From assembly GCA_045646525.1 (NCBI GenBank), contig JAZRKX010000022.1, forward strand, positions 1 to 45,408: DNA of 45,408 nt, given 5' to 3'. Under the pieces are notes generated by a model, which had not been told where the DNA came from, made no database searches, and was given only the letters and a program-made list of their open reading frames with translations. The translations under genes and the position numbers were made by a program. Positions within the stretch are counted from its first letter, which is position 1. Each line of letters opens with the position of its first letter. Positions 32,240 to 39,153 of the stretch are shown here, piece after piece. This stretch comes from RGIG8748 sp045646525 (GTDB taxonomy: Bacteria > Bacillota > Clostridia > UMGS1810).

Positions 32240-32725
32240 CTATTTTTTGGAAACTTTGTAAGAACCTTTTACCATAACTATACCGTCCATTGTAAACTCC
32301 ATTCCTCTTGAGTCTTTTCTGGGTACGAGCATGAGATGGTTTTTGGGAACCTCTGCTGCGTTTGCAAGGTCAACACCTGCGGTAAGGTCTGCCACACCGC
32401 CCTGTGAGGTGGCAATTATATTGCCGCTTCCCGAACGGAGTATGAATTCTGTGCCTTCGCCGCCTATTATTTTGTTGCCCGCTTTTACATTCACAAGCAC
32501 AAAGGATGAGCTTTCGCCCGAACTCTGACTTTGAATCGCTTCCTTTACACTTGACTCAACCTTTTTGGTAATACGGCTGTCGAGGTCGGGTACAAGCACA
32601 TCTGTAATGTAGGATAGGGTAACTAAGGGGTCGCCGCTGTCTCCTGCGGTAGCAAAAGCAATTACGGTAGAAAATACAATGCAAATCACCGTAAAAATAA
32701 GTACTGATTTTAATCTGCGTTTCAT
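32240..32725 (-). CDS. Secreted protein of unknown function
   Basis: A 161-residue exported protein. Residues 1-27 form a signal peptide (MKRRLKSV, hydrophobic stretch IFTVICIVFSTVIAFATA). A mature part begins GDSGDPLVTLSYITDVLVPDLDSRITKKVESSVKEA, followed by a serine-rich linker and a compact C-terminal domain (KAGNKIIGGEGTEFILRSGSGNIIATSQGGVADLTAGVDL). I do not recognise a named domain. It lies 15 bases after the endoA toxin gene with its own GGCGG site, so it is probably co-transcribed with the toxin-antitoxin pair. A cell-surface or sporulation-linked role is only a guess. Confidence 0.75.
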   Translation of the reverse strand: MKRRLKSVLIFTVICIVFSTVIAFATAGDSGDPLVTLSYITDVLVPDLDSRITKKVESSVKEAIQSQSSGESSSFVLVNVKAGNKIIGGEGTEFILRSGSGNIIATSQGGVADLTAGVDLANAAEVPKNHLMLVPRKDSRGMEFTMDGIVMVKGSYKVSKK

Positions 32726-32740
32726 ATTAATCCGCCTTTC

Positions 32741-33094
32741 TCATTTGTCTATTCCAAAGCTTATTTTAAGCGCATGGTCTATGGATGTCATAAGTATGTC
32801 ATCTATATGTCCGATTTTTTCCTTTAGTCTCTTTTTGTCTACGGTCCGTATTTGCTCGGCAAGGATTACCGAATCCTTGCTAAGACCGTGCTTTTCTCCT
32901 TCGAGCTCAATGTGTGTGGGCATCTTGGCTTTGTTTATTTTGGATGTAATTGCCGCTACTATTACGGTGGGGCTGTATTTGTTGCCCACATCGTTCTGAA
33001 TTATAAGTACGGGGCGTACTCCTCCCTGTTCAGAGCCTACAACAGGGCTTAAATCTGCGTAGAAGATATCTCCGCGTTTAACCATAAATATCAT
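32741..33094 (-). CDS. ndoA: EndoA (MazF/PemK-type) mRNA interferase toxin
   Basis: A 117-residue ribosome-independent endoribonuclease toxin of the MazF family. VKRGDIFYADLSPVVGSEQGGVRPVLIIQND and SPTVIVAAITSKINKAKMPTHIEL are near-identical to Bacillus EndoA, and SVILAEQIRTVDKKRL contains the other conserved site. The start at 33094 is preferred: GGAG lies 5 bases upstream and the ATGA overlap with the antitoxin stop is the standard coupling; ATG at 33085 gives the shorter form. The order alr-antitoxin-toxin is the classical Firmicutes one. Confidence 0.95.
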   Translation of the reverse strand: MIFMVKRGDIFYADLSPVVGSEQGGVRPVLIIQNDVGNKYSPTVIVAAITSKINKAKMPTHIELEGEKHGLSKDSVILAEQIRTVDKKRLKEKIGHIDDILMTSIDHALKISFGIDK

Positions 33095-33366
33095 TCACAC
33101 TCCGCTAATTTTTCCTCGTAGCTTTGCTGTTGAATGTTGTCTGCTTCAAGGCACAGCTCAGCGATTTCTATATTTATTTCCGCCATGCTTTCGTAGCCTT
33201 CTTTAAGCCTTTCTGTAAATGAGGCCTTTTTTTGCTGTGCCACATAGTTTTTTGCAGCTTCTCTTAAAAGAGTGCTTCTGTTAATTTTTTGTGCTGTGGC
33301 AAGTGAATCAACCTCATTTAAGAGTGTGTCGGGTAAACTTATGAGAATTTTTTTACTGTGCGACAA
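33091..33366 (-). CDS. ndoAI: EndoAI antitoxin (ribbon-helix-helix, CopG type)
   Basis: The antitoxin partner of EndoA, 91 residues from the chosen start. It has an N-terminal ribbon-helix-helix (KKILISLPDTLLNEVDSLATAQKINRSTLLREAAKNYV) for DNA binding, then the toxin-binding C-terminus ERLKEGYESMAEINIEIAELCLEADN. The start is uncertain: TTG at 33366 (MSHSKKILISL) fits the family better than the in-frame GTG at 33375, which has no spacer from its only G run. The stop overlaps the toxin ATG. It is expressed from its own promoter and likely represses it with the toxin. Confidence 0.9.
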   Translation of the reverse strand: MSHSKKILISLPDTLLNEVDSLATAQKINRSTLLREAAKNYVAQQKKASFTERLKEGYESMAEINIEIAELCLEADNIQQQSYEEKLAECE

Positions 33367-33387
33367 AACAATCACGCCCCCATTTCA

Positions 33388-33435
33388 TATATCTTGATAT
33401 ACAATAATTATATAATTACCTGTCTGCAAAGTCAA
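33388..33435 (-). promoter_or_regulatory. Promoter and palindromic operator of the endoAI-endoA operon
   Basis: Minus-strand TTGACT (33430-33435) and TATAAT (33407-33412) have 17-bp spacing. The inverted repeat TATATC-TT-GATATA (33388-33401) lies just downstream of the -10, at the likely transcription start, as expected for antitoxin autoregulation. Confidence 0.75.
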
Positions 33436-33465
33436 ATGTATATTCTTCCAAGGGCAGCCTTACTG

Positions 33466-34617
33466 TTATTCAAGATAATTAAGGGTGTCTATGATTTTAT
33501 TGTCTTGTATGTAGGCACGGGGTACACGCCTCGTTACAGAGCATACAACCTCATAGTTTATTGTACCGAGCAGATCTGCAACAGACTCTACGGTAATTGT
33601 ATTATTACCATCAGAGCCAAATATTATAACCTCGTCGCCTATTTTTATATCGTCAATATGCGATACATCTATCATGCACTGGTCCATGCATATTCTTCCG
33701 ACAACCTTTGCGCTTTTTCCTCTTACAAGTACACACGCTTTGCCTGAAAGCACTCGCGAGAAGCCGTCGGCATAGCCTATGGCAATGGTTGCAATTTTTT
33801 GTCCCTTAAGGGCTTTGTATGTTCCGCCGTAGCTTATGTAGCTGTCGTCCTCGAGTGTTTTGATATGGCTTACCTTGGTTTTAAATGCCATCGCATTTTT
33901 AAGGTTTGGCACAAGCTTATTTACATAATCCGAGGGATAGTGTCCGTATACAACCATGCCCATTCTTACCATATCCATATGTGAGTGAGGCATTGTAAAT
34001 ATTGCCGCGCTGTTTGCTATGTGCTTTATACCCGCATCAATGCCCATATCTTCCAGACGGTTGCAAACACGGGTGAATTTTTCAAACTGCATCTCGGAGT
34101 AGGAGAGGTCTTCATCATCTGCTTTTGAAAAATGTGAGAATATTCCGTCTATCTTTATATTCGGAAGGAGCGAAATGCGTTTTATTTCATCGCATACCTT
34201 TTGGGTATCGTTACACACAAAGCCTATTCTTCCCATTCCTGTATCGAGCTTTATGTGTATTTTGGCTGTTTTGGAAATTTCCTCTGCCCTCTGCGATATA
34301 ACAAGGGCGCTTTCCCATGAATCTACCGAAAATGTCACATCGTTTTCTATTATTCTATGATAATCCTCGGGAAATATTACTCCCACTATAAGTATAGGCT
34401 GCATAAAGCCTTTGTTCCTGAGCTCAATGGCTTCGTCTGCATTGGATACGCCGAATGCATACACTCCGCCGTCCGCAAGAACTCTTGCTACATGCTCAAT
34501 ACCGTGTCCGTAGGCATCAGCTTTTATTATGCCGAGGATTTTGGAATTTGTGTGGGATTTTACTATTTCCAGATTGTGTTTTATGGCATCAAGATTTACT
34601 TCTGCCCATGTACGCAT
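33466..34617 (-). CDS. alr: Alanine racemase
   Basis: A PLP enzyme that makes D-Ala for peptidoglycan. The 383-residue protein has the PLP lysine in GIIKADAYGHGIEHVA (K32), a dimer-barrel core with KIDGIFSHFSKADDEDL, AIGYADGFSRVLSGKACVLVRGK, and the C-terminal beta domain with RICMDQCMIDVSHI. AAGGAG precedes the ATG and the gene starts 4 bases after the AcpS-NnrD gene. The order acpS, nnrD, alr, endoAI, endoA is the same as in Bacillus, with the first two fused here. No separate D-Ala enzyme is in the window. Confidence 0.97.
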   Translation of the reverse strand: MRTWAEVNLDAIKHNLEIVKSHTNSKILGIIKADAYGHGIEHVARVLADGGVYAFGVSNADEAIELRNKGFMQPILIVGVIFPEDYHRIIENDVTFSVDSWESALVISQRAEEISKTAKIHIKLDTGMGRIGFVCNDTQKVCDEIKRISLLPNIKIDGIFSHFSKADDEDLSYSEMQFEKFTRVCNRLEDMGIDAGIKHIANSAAIFTMPHSHMDMVRMGMVVYGHYPSDYVNKLVPNLKNAMAFKTKVSHIKTLEDDSYISYGGTYKALKGQKIATIAIGYADGFSRVLSGKACVLVRGKSAKVVGRICMDQCMIDVSHIDDIKIGDEVIIFGSDGNNTITVESVADLLGTINYEVVCSVTRRVPRAYIQDNKIIDTLNYLE

Positions 34618-34621
34618 GATT

Positions 34622-35887
34622 TTACAACTCCTTGGAATGTTTTATGGCATATGGCAAAAAATCGATTATATCGCTTGGCGTGAGAGAATATTCCCCTATG
34701 TCAAATGCAGCCATGTCTGCCGAAAGCGAGTGTATATATACACCGAGTTTTGCCGCATCTTCCATACTATGCCCCTGCACCAGAAAGGATGCAATACATC
34801 CTGCAAGCACATCGCCGCTGCCGCCTGTAGCCATGCCGGGATTTCCCAGAACATTTTCGTACACTGTGCCGTCGCTTGCGCACACGAGAGTCCTGTGGGA
34901 TTTTAATACAAGTGTTACACCATACTCCTTTGCAAAGGATACGGCAATGGGTTTGGGATTGCTGAGGATTTCCTCTGCAGTAAGTCCTGTAAGGCGGGAG
35001 AATTCTCCTATGTGCGGTGTCAGGATTACAGGGCACTTTTTATTTTTTAATATATCTGTACTTTCCGATACGGCATACAGTGCATCGGCATCCAGTACAC
35101 AGGAAGTTTCAACAGATGGCAGAATCTCTCTTACAAGAGATATTATACTTTCTGTCCGCCCAAGACCCGGTCCTATGACAGCTGCATCGGATTTTTTTAT
35201 GCATTCTGTTATTTTATCTTTATCCTTAAGGCTTATAACCCCGTCGGTACTTTCAAACGGTTTTGTCATAACCTCGGTAAGACTGGTTTCAAATATCGGG
35301 TTAAGCTCACCTGCACAGCCAAGCGTTATAAGTCCCGCACCGCATCTTAATGCAGAATTGCAGGAGAGTATAGCCGCTCCTGTGAGACCTACCGAGCCTG
35401 CAAGTACAAAGAGTCTGCCGTAATCACCCTTGTGCGTTTCGCTCCTGCGGTTTGGCAAAAGAGCTCTAAAGGCGAGCTTTGTATCGGCGTCGAGCTTTTT
35501 AACAGCCTTGGTGTAATACTCAAAGTATTTGTCGGTTTCCATAATGGCATATGCTGTGGCATACTCCCCGTCGTGAGATATGCTTATATCTATATTTGTT
35601 ACGCCAAGAGCGTTTGCGTATGCTTTGGCTTTATCTGTAAGCACGGCAAATGGTTTTCCCGATTCTGCGTGCTCCACGCATATATTGCAAAGAGGAAGCC
35701 CAAGCCCTGTGCCGAGGCACTTAAGCACAGCTTCCTTTACGGCAAATATACCTGCGGCGGTTTGCAGAGCATTCTTTTTAGAGGATATATATTCTGTTTC
35801 CGACTCGGTAAAAACCCTGTCGGGTATTTTGTTTTGTATAAGCCTTTCAAGACGACTTATCTTAACTATATCCGTACCGATATACAT
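34622..35887 (-). CDS. Fused holo-[acyl-carrier-protein] synthase and ADP-dependent NAD(P)H-hydrate dehydratase
   Basis: A 421-residue fusion of two enzymes usually encoded separately. Residues 1-120 are AcpS, which attaches phosphopantetheine to acyl carrier protein (IGTDIVKISRLERLI; TAAGIFAVKEAVLKCLGTGLG). Residues about 130-421 are the NnrD/CARKD domain, which repairs hydrated NAD(P)H with ADP (HKGDYGRLFVLAGSVGLTGAAILS; VIGPGLGRTE; VLDADALYAV; ILTPHIGEFSRLTG; NPGMATGGSGDVLAGC with the catalytic Asp). No epimerase (NnrE) domain is present, unlike the common NnrE-NnrD fusion. One base separates it from the upstream gene. The reading frame is continuous with no sign of frameshift. Confidence 0.93.
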   Translation of the reverse strand: MYIGTDIVKISRLERLIQNKIPDRVFTESETEYISSKKNALQTAAGIFAVKEAVLKCLGTGLGLPLCNICVEHAESGKPFAVLTDKAKAYANALGVTNIDISISHDGEYATAYAIMETDKYFEYYTKAVKKLDADTKLAFRALLPNRRSETHKGDYGRLFVLAGSVGLTGAAILSCNSALRCGAGLITLGCAGELNPIFETSLTEVMTKPFESTDGVISLKDKDKITECIKKSDAAVIGPGLGRTESIISLVREILPSVETSCVLDADALYAVSESTDILKNKKCPVILTPHIGEFSRLTGLTAEEILSNPKPIAVSFAKEYGVTLVLKSHRTLVCASDGTVYENVLGNPGMATGGSGDVLAGCIASFLVQGHSMEDAAKLGVYIHSLSADMAAFDIGEYSLTPSDIIDFLPYAIKHSKEL

Positions 35888-35888
35888 A

Positions 35889-36407
35889 TTAGTCTCTGAA
35901 CACCTTTCTGGGGTTTCGGATTATCATGGTTTCAATCATGTTTTCTGTAGGACAGAAATACAGAGCCTTCTGGATGCCGTCCTGTGTAAACACAAGAACA
36001 AATGTGTCGGGAGAGTCCATGGAGGATGACGCATCTATCTTGTCCAGATTCTGCCAGTTATCAGGAAGATTGGAGCTTCCCGCGGGTGCCATGGCAATTA
36101 TCTCTTTGCGGTATACGGACACAATGCGTTTTCTCTTTGTTTTATTCATAATTTTGTCTATGTCTAAGTCGCTGTCTACAAGAAGATATTCAAATTCTAC
36201 ATTTCTGTTTGCTATTATCTTGTAGGCGAGGTATATACTGCCTACTACAACAAGGGGAAACAACATACTTAAAAACGGTATTACGGCAAGCACAATGAAA
36301 GAAAGTATAAGTGCGGCAAATGCCATAACAAACGGAATTGCAAGACAAAACGCAAAATCCTTTCCTGTCTTTTTCTTCTTTAAGATATGTTCATGATATG
36401 TAACCAT
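35889..36407 (-). CDS. Conserved two-helix membrane protein
   Basis: A 172-residue protein. An N-terminal basic segment (YHEHILKKKKTGKDFAFCLAI) precedes a hydrophobic hairpin of two membrane helices (FCLAIPFVMAFAALILSFIVLAVIPFLSMLFPLVVVGSIYLAYKII). The remainder is a soluble domain with VEFEYLLVDSDLDIDKIMNKTKRKRIVSV and FTQDGIQKALYFCPTENMIE, reminiscent of PH-like domains. The ATG at 36407 is preferred for its AAAGGAG site; the longer frame starts within the promoter. It lies one base before the AcpS-NnrD gene and is the first gene of that operon. Function unknown. Confidence 0.78.
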   Translation of the reverse strand: MVTYHEHILKKKKTGKDFAFCLAIPFVMAFAALILSFIVLAVIPFLSMLFPLVVVGSIYLAYKIIANRNVEFEYLLVDSDLDIDKIMNKTKRKRIVSVYRKEIIAMAPAGSSNLPDNWQNLDKIDASSSMDSPDTFVLVFTQDGIQKALYFCPTENMIETMIIRNPRKVFRD

Positions 36408-36438
36408 ATTAAAATACTCCTTTGTAATTAATATTAGA

Positions 36439-36467
36439 ATTGTACCACAATAAACATAGTTTCGCAA
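36439..36467 (-). promoter_or_regulatory. Promoter of the 36.4-kb operon
   Basis: Minus-strand TTGCGA (36462-36467) and TACAAT (36439-36444) have 17-bp spacing, about 31 bp before the start codon. Confidence 0.65.
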
Positions 36468-36525
36468 TATTTTAATTAAAATTGTTATAATTTATTCACA
36501 AAATAAAACCTGCCCCATATAATAT

Positions 36526-36800
36526 AAGCACACAGGAGTTAAACCCCGCATGGTTTTAAAACACCAATTTGGTCTAATACCGCGTAAAAACTCTTGAAAA
36601 TATGTTCAATATTCTCTGCGAGTTTTTACTTGTCTTATCCAAAATTGGTTGTTTTAAAACTCTTCGACCTTAAATGCATAAAATTTAGTACAATTTTTAT
36701 GCGGAGGACGAAGGAAGGCTGACGCCTTGCGAGGACGACAAATAAAAAGTGTGCAGATTTTAAAAATTTAAGGCATACAGGGTTCAACTCCTGTGTGCTT
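36526..36800. mobile_element. Element 1 with terminal inverted repeats
   Basis: Terminal inverted repeats 36526-36546 and 36780-36800 match at 20 of 21 positions (ends AAGCACACAGG / CCTGTGTGCTT). Inside lie a second nested inverted repeat (36553-36572 with 36639-36660, containing GTTTTAAAAC), a third (GTAAAAACTC 36584-36593 / GAGTTTTTAC 36620-36629), CCTTAAAT/ATTTAAGG (36668-36675 / 36766-36773), and a small AAGGC-TGAC-GCCTT hairpin. No credible open reading frame is present, so it could be a miniature element or a processed non-coding RNA. Confidence 0.6.
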
Positions 36801-37079
36801 AAGCAGTTGCGTCAGTATCCGAACTCGCCAAAATCAAGTAAAATAGCCGTCTTTCTTCGTTGTCGGTCTTGAAATACGAAAGTATTCCTGCGACCTGCCG
36901 CCTCGAAAAACAATCTATTTTGCCTTGCTTTTGGTTCAAAGAATTTTCGGTGCTGTGTTTTTGCGATAATGCGAGGCAAAAACGGAGCTAATGCTGACGC
37001 ATTTGCGAGTATTTTAACAATGCAGTGGCGTAAAAACACGCACCCAAAACGGGTTCGGATACTAACGCAACTGCTTAAG
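36798..37079. mobile_element. Element 2 with terminal inverted repeats, abutting element 1
   Basis: Bases 36798-36824 and 37053-37079 form a 27-base inverted repeat with one mismatch, bounded by CTTAAGCAG / CTGCTTAAG. Both elements end in AAGC/GCTT and the two overlap at CTT. The inside has no supported gene and shares a motif with element 1 (GCTGACGC followed by TTGCGAG), so the pair looks related. The right end stops 10 bases before the yunB start codon. Confidence 0.6.
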
Positions 37080-37089
37080 GGGTGATGTA

Positions 37090-37710
37090 ATGCAAGATAA
37101 GAAAAAATTCCGTTTAAGATATATTCTTATACCCGCTTTAACCATATCCGTTTTGTACGGAGGTTTTTGTTCATATGTGGTTATGATGCGCACTCTGCAC
37201 TCTGTAGCGCAATCCCAGATGGAGCAGATAGCAAACGAAGCCATACATAATGCCATAGGAGACTGTGCGGCAAATCCGTCAAAATACGGTGAGCTTGTTA
37301 ATATATGCCGAAACAAAGACGGTGCTATAGAGTCATTGAGCCTCAATCCCCATGCTGTAAATATGATGAAATCGGATATATCGATTAAGGTACTCGAATA
37401 CCTGAATGATTCTGACAAATATGTCATAGAAGTGCCTCTGGGCAATTTTTTTGCATCGGAATTTCTTTCGGGTTTAGGACCGAAGATTAAGCTTGAGGTT
37501 GTACCGTTTAATGTTGCGGGAATAGATTTTGAAAGTAAGTTCACCCCCGCGGGTATCAATCAGGTGCTTCATACCGTAAGTGTAAAGGTAGATGTAAAGA
37601 TAGGCGCACTTCTTACAGGCTTTGAGGAAATATGCGATATCTCTTCAACTGCTATTATATCCGAGTCTGTAATAATAGGCGATGTACCGCAAACCTATCT
37701 TGATTTTTAA
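37090..37710 (+). CDS. yunB: Sporulation protein YunB family
   Basis: A 206-residue protein of the YunB family, which is expressed during Bacillus sporulation; its mechanism is not established. It has an N-terminal transmembrane helix (YILIPALTISVLYGGFCSYVVMM), a helical region with QSQMEQIANEAIHNAIGDC, and the conserved VEVPLGNFFASEFLSGLGPKIKLEVVPF followed by FESKFTPAGINQVLHTVSVKVDVKIGALL, the most typical YunB part. GGGGTGATGTA precedes the ATG. Its promoter would have to lie within or across the inverted-repeat element immediately upstream. Its stop codon overlaps the end of an AraC remnant on the other strand. Confidence 0.85.
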   Translation: MQDKKKFRLRYILIPALTISVLYGGFCSYVVMMRTLHSVAQSQMEQIANEAIHNAIGDCAANPSKYGELVNICRNKDGAIESLSLNPHAVNMMKSDISIKVLEYLNDSDKYVIEVPLGNFFASEFLSGLGPKIKLEVVPFNVAGIDFESKFTPAGINQVLHTVSVKVDVKIGALLTGFEEICDISSTAIISESVIIGDVPQTYLDF

Positions 37711-37860
37711 TCCCGTGTCTTGTATTTTGCGGGCGACACACCCATGGCGGCCTTGAATTTTTTGAAAAAATACACATAGTCTGTGTAGCCGCATTTTTCG
37801 GCTATCTGGCAGAGTCTTCGGCTTTGGCGCAGAAACTCTTTATTCTGCATTGCATCTCGG
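37707..37860 (-). pseudogene. Remnant of an AraC-family regulator (C-terminal end)
   Basis: On the minus strand the frame ending at 37707 reads QIAEKCGYTDYVYFFKKFK then AAMGVSPAKYKTRD, a clear second helix-turn-helix of AraC regulators, where GY-D-YF-K-FK-G-SP-Y is the hallmark. The sequence upstream changes to low-similarity sequence and no start or first helix-turn-helix is visible, so only about 40 residues survive. A nearby alternative frame suggests a frameshift around 37805-37815. It is a broken gene, perhaps left after an insertion. Confidence 0.7.
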
Positions 37861-38184
37861 TATCTATGGTGCATCCTGCGGCATTTTGCCTTACCAATTC
37901 TTTCCGTGCGTCAAACGATGTAAGATTTACAATGATTATATCCATGATTTCCATGTGGATTTTCCGGGTGGGACTAAGCTATGTTTTCGGAAGGTTTATG
38001 CACATCTTCCGGGGCAAGGGGCGGGAGCCCCTTTTCATCGGGCAATAATGCCCGATGAAGCAGACGCACAAAAATGTGCGCAGACGAGGAGAGGCGACGA
38101 AGAAAGTACGATGGTACGGCAAGGAACCACGACGAAGTAAAAAGGTGAGTAAAATAGAAAGGCTTTCGCGGTCAGCGAAAGCCT
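37861..38184. other. Hairpin-rich non-coding stretch
   Basis: No supported gene lies here. Five hairpins are visible: CGGAAG/CTTCCG (37988-38011), AAGGGGC/GCCCCTT (38016-38033), CATCGGGCA/TGCCCGATG (38036-38057), CGCACA/TGTGCG (38065-38080) and AGGCTTTCGC/GCGAAAGCCT (38160-38184). CGACGAAG occurs twice (about 38095 and 38130), and a CGACGAAGTAAAAAGGTG segment resembles part of element 1. Confidence 0.5.
38155..38184 (-). terminator. Probable terminator of argCB
   Basis: A 10-bp stem (38160-38169 with 38175-38184) with a 5-base loop is followed on the minus strand by a U-rich tract. It lies 64 bases past the argB stop. Confidence 0.6.
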
Positions 38185-38247
38185 ACAGATGTTTTTATAC
38201 GGCAGCCGAGTTCACCTTTGTTGCGTGCATTTTTGAAGTCTGCCTCT

Positions 38248-39141
38248 TTATTCTAATATCATAGTACCAATACCATGGTCTGTAAATATTTCAAGAAGTA
38301 TGGAGTGCATTATTCTTCCGTCGATTATATGCACTCTTTCAACGCCGTTTTCCACGGCTTCTTTGCAACCTGTAACCTTAGGTATCATACCTCCTGTTAT
38401 TGTGCCGTTTTCAATGAGTGTGTCTACCTCATTTGTGTGTATTTTGTGTATAAGCTCGTCGTTTCCATCGAGTACACCGCGAACATCGGTAAGATACATA
38501 AGCTTTTCGGCATCGAGTGCTTCTGCTACCTTGGCGGCGACTGTATCCGCATTTATGTTGTAGCTGTTGCCCTCATCGTCTACGCCTATGGGAGCTATTA
38601 CGGGTATATATTCGTCCTCGGTAAGAAGGTCTATCACCTTGGTATTTACATCTATTATATCGCCCACAAAACCGATATCTTTCTTTTCGCCGTCAACCTC
38701 GGTATAGAGCTTTTTGCACTTTAAGAGGCTTCCGTCAAGACCGCACAGACCGATTGCCTTGCCTCCTGCGTGGTTCAGCTTTGATACTATATCCTTGTTT
38801 GTCTTTCCCACAAGTACCATCTGTGCTATACCCACTGTTTCTTCTGTAGTAACACGCAGACCGTTTATAAATTCACTCTCTATGTTATACACCTTGAGAG
38901 CATTTGATATGTCGGGACCGCCGCCGTGAACTACTATGGGGTTAAGACCTACATATTTAAGCAGGGTTATATCGTCCATTACCGATTTTTTGAGGTCCTC
39001 GTTTATCATGGCATTTCCGCCGTACTTTATTACTATCTTCTTTTTGTACAGCTTGCGTATGTAGGGGAGAGCCTCTATCAATATATCGGCTTTTTTTATC
39101 ATTGTTTCTATTGTATCGTTCTTTTGTGCGAGACCACTCAT
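38248..39141 (-). CDS. argB: Acetylglutamate kinase
   Basis: Phosphorylates N-acetylglutamate in arginine synthesis. The 297-residue protein has the amino-acid-kinase motifs IVIKYGGNAMINEDLKKSVMDDI, NPIVVHGGGPDISNALK, GLCGLDGSLLKC, NINADTVAAKVAEALDAEKLMYLTDVRGVL and GGMIPKV. GTTAATGCA sits before the ATG and the gene begins 12 bases after the argC stop codon. The longer N-terminus (SGLAQKNDTIETMIKKADILIEALPYIRKLYKK) resembles the arginine-sensitive class that forms hexamers, so feedback inhibition is possible. No argJ is encoded next to it. Confidence 0.95.
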   Translation of the reverse strand: MSGLAQKNDTIETMIKKADILIEALPYIRKLYKKKIVIKYGGNAMINEDLKKSVMDDITLLKYVGLNPIVVHGGGPDISNALKVYNIESEFINGLRVTTEETVGIAQMVLVGKTNKDIVSKLNHAGGKAIGLCGLDGSLLKCKKLYTEVDGEKKDIGFVGDIIDVNTKVIDLLTEDEYIPVIAPIGVDDEGNSYNINADTVAAKVAEALDAEKLMYLTDVRGVLDGNDELIHKIHTNEVDTLIENGTITGGMIPKVTGCKEAVENGVERVHIIDGRIMHSILLEIFTDHGIGTMILE

Positions 39142-39153
39142 TGCATTAACTCC

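Noticed and set aside
36812..37039. A 75-codon minus-strand frame inside element 2
   Set aside because: It lies between the terminal repeats, its translation matches no family I recognise, and no ribosome site is visible. It is not enough to call a gene or a transposase.
38055..38264. A 69-codon plus-strand frame (Arg/Lys-rich) before argB
   Set aside because: It covers the hairpin-rich stretch and the argB terminator and has no ribosome site. The basic composition reflects the repeats.
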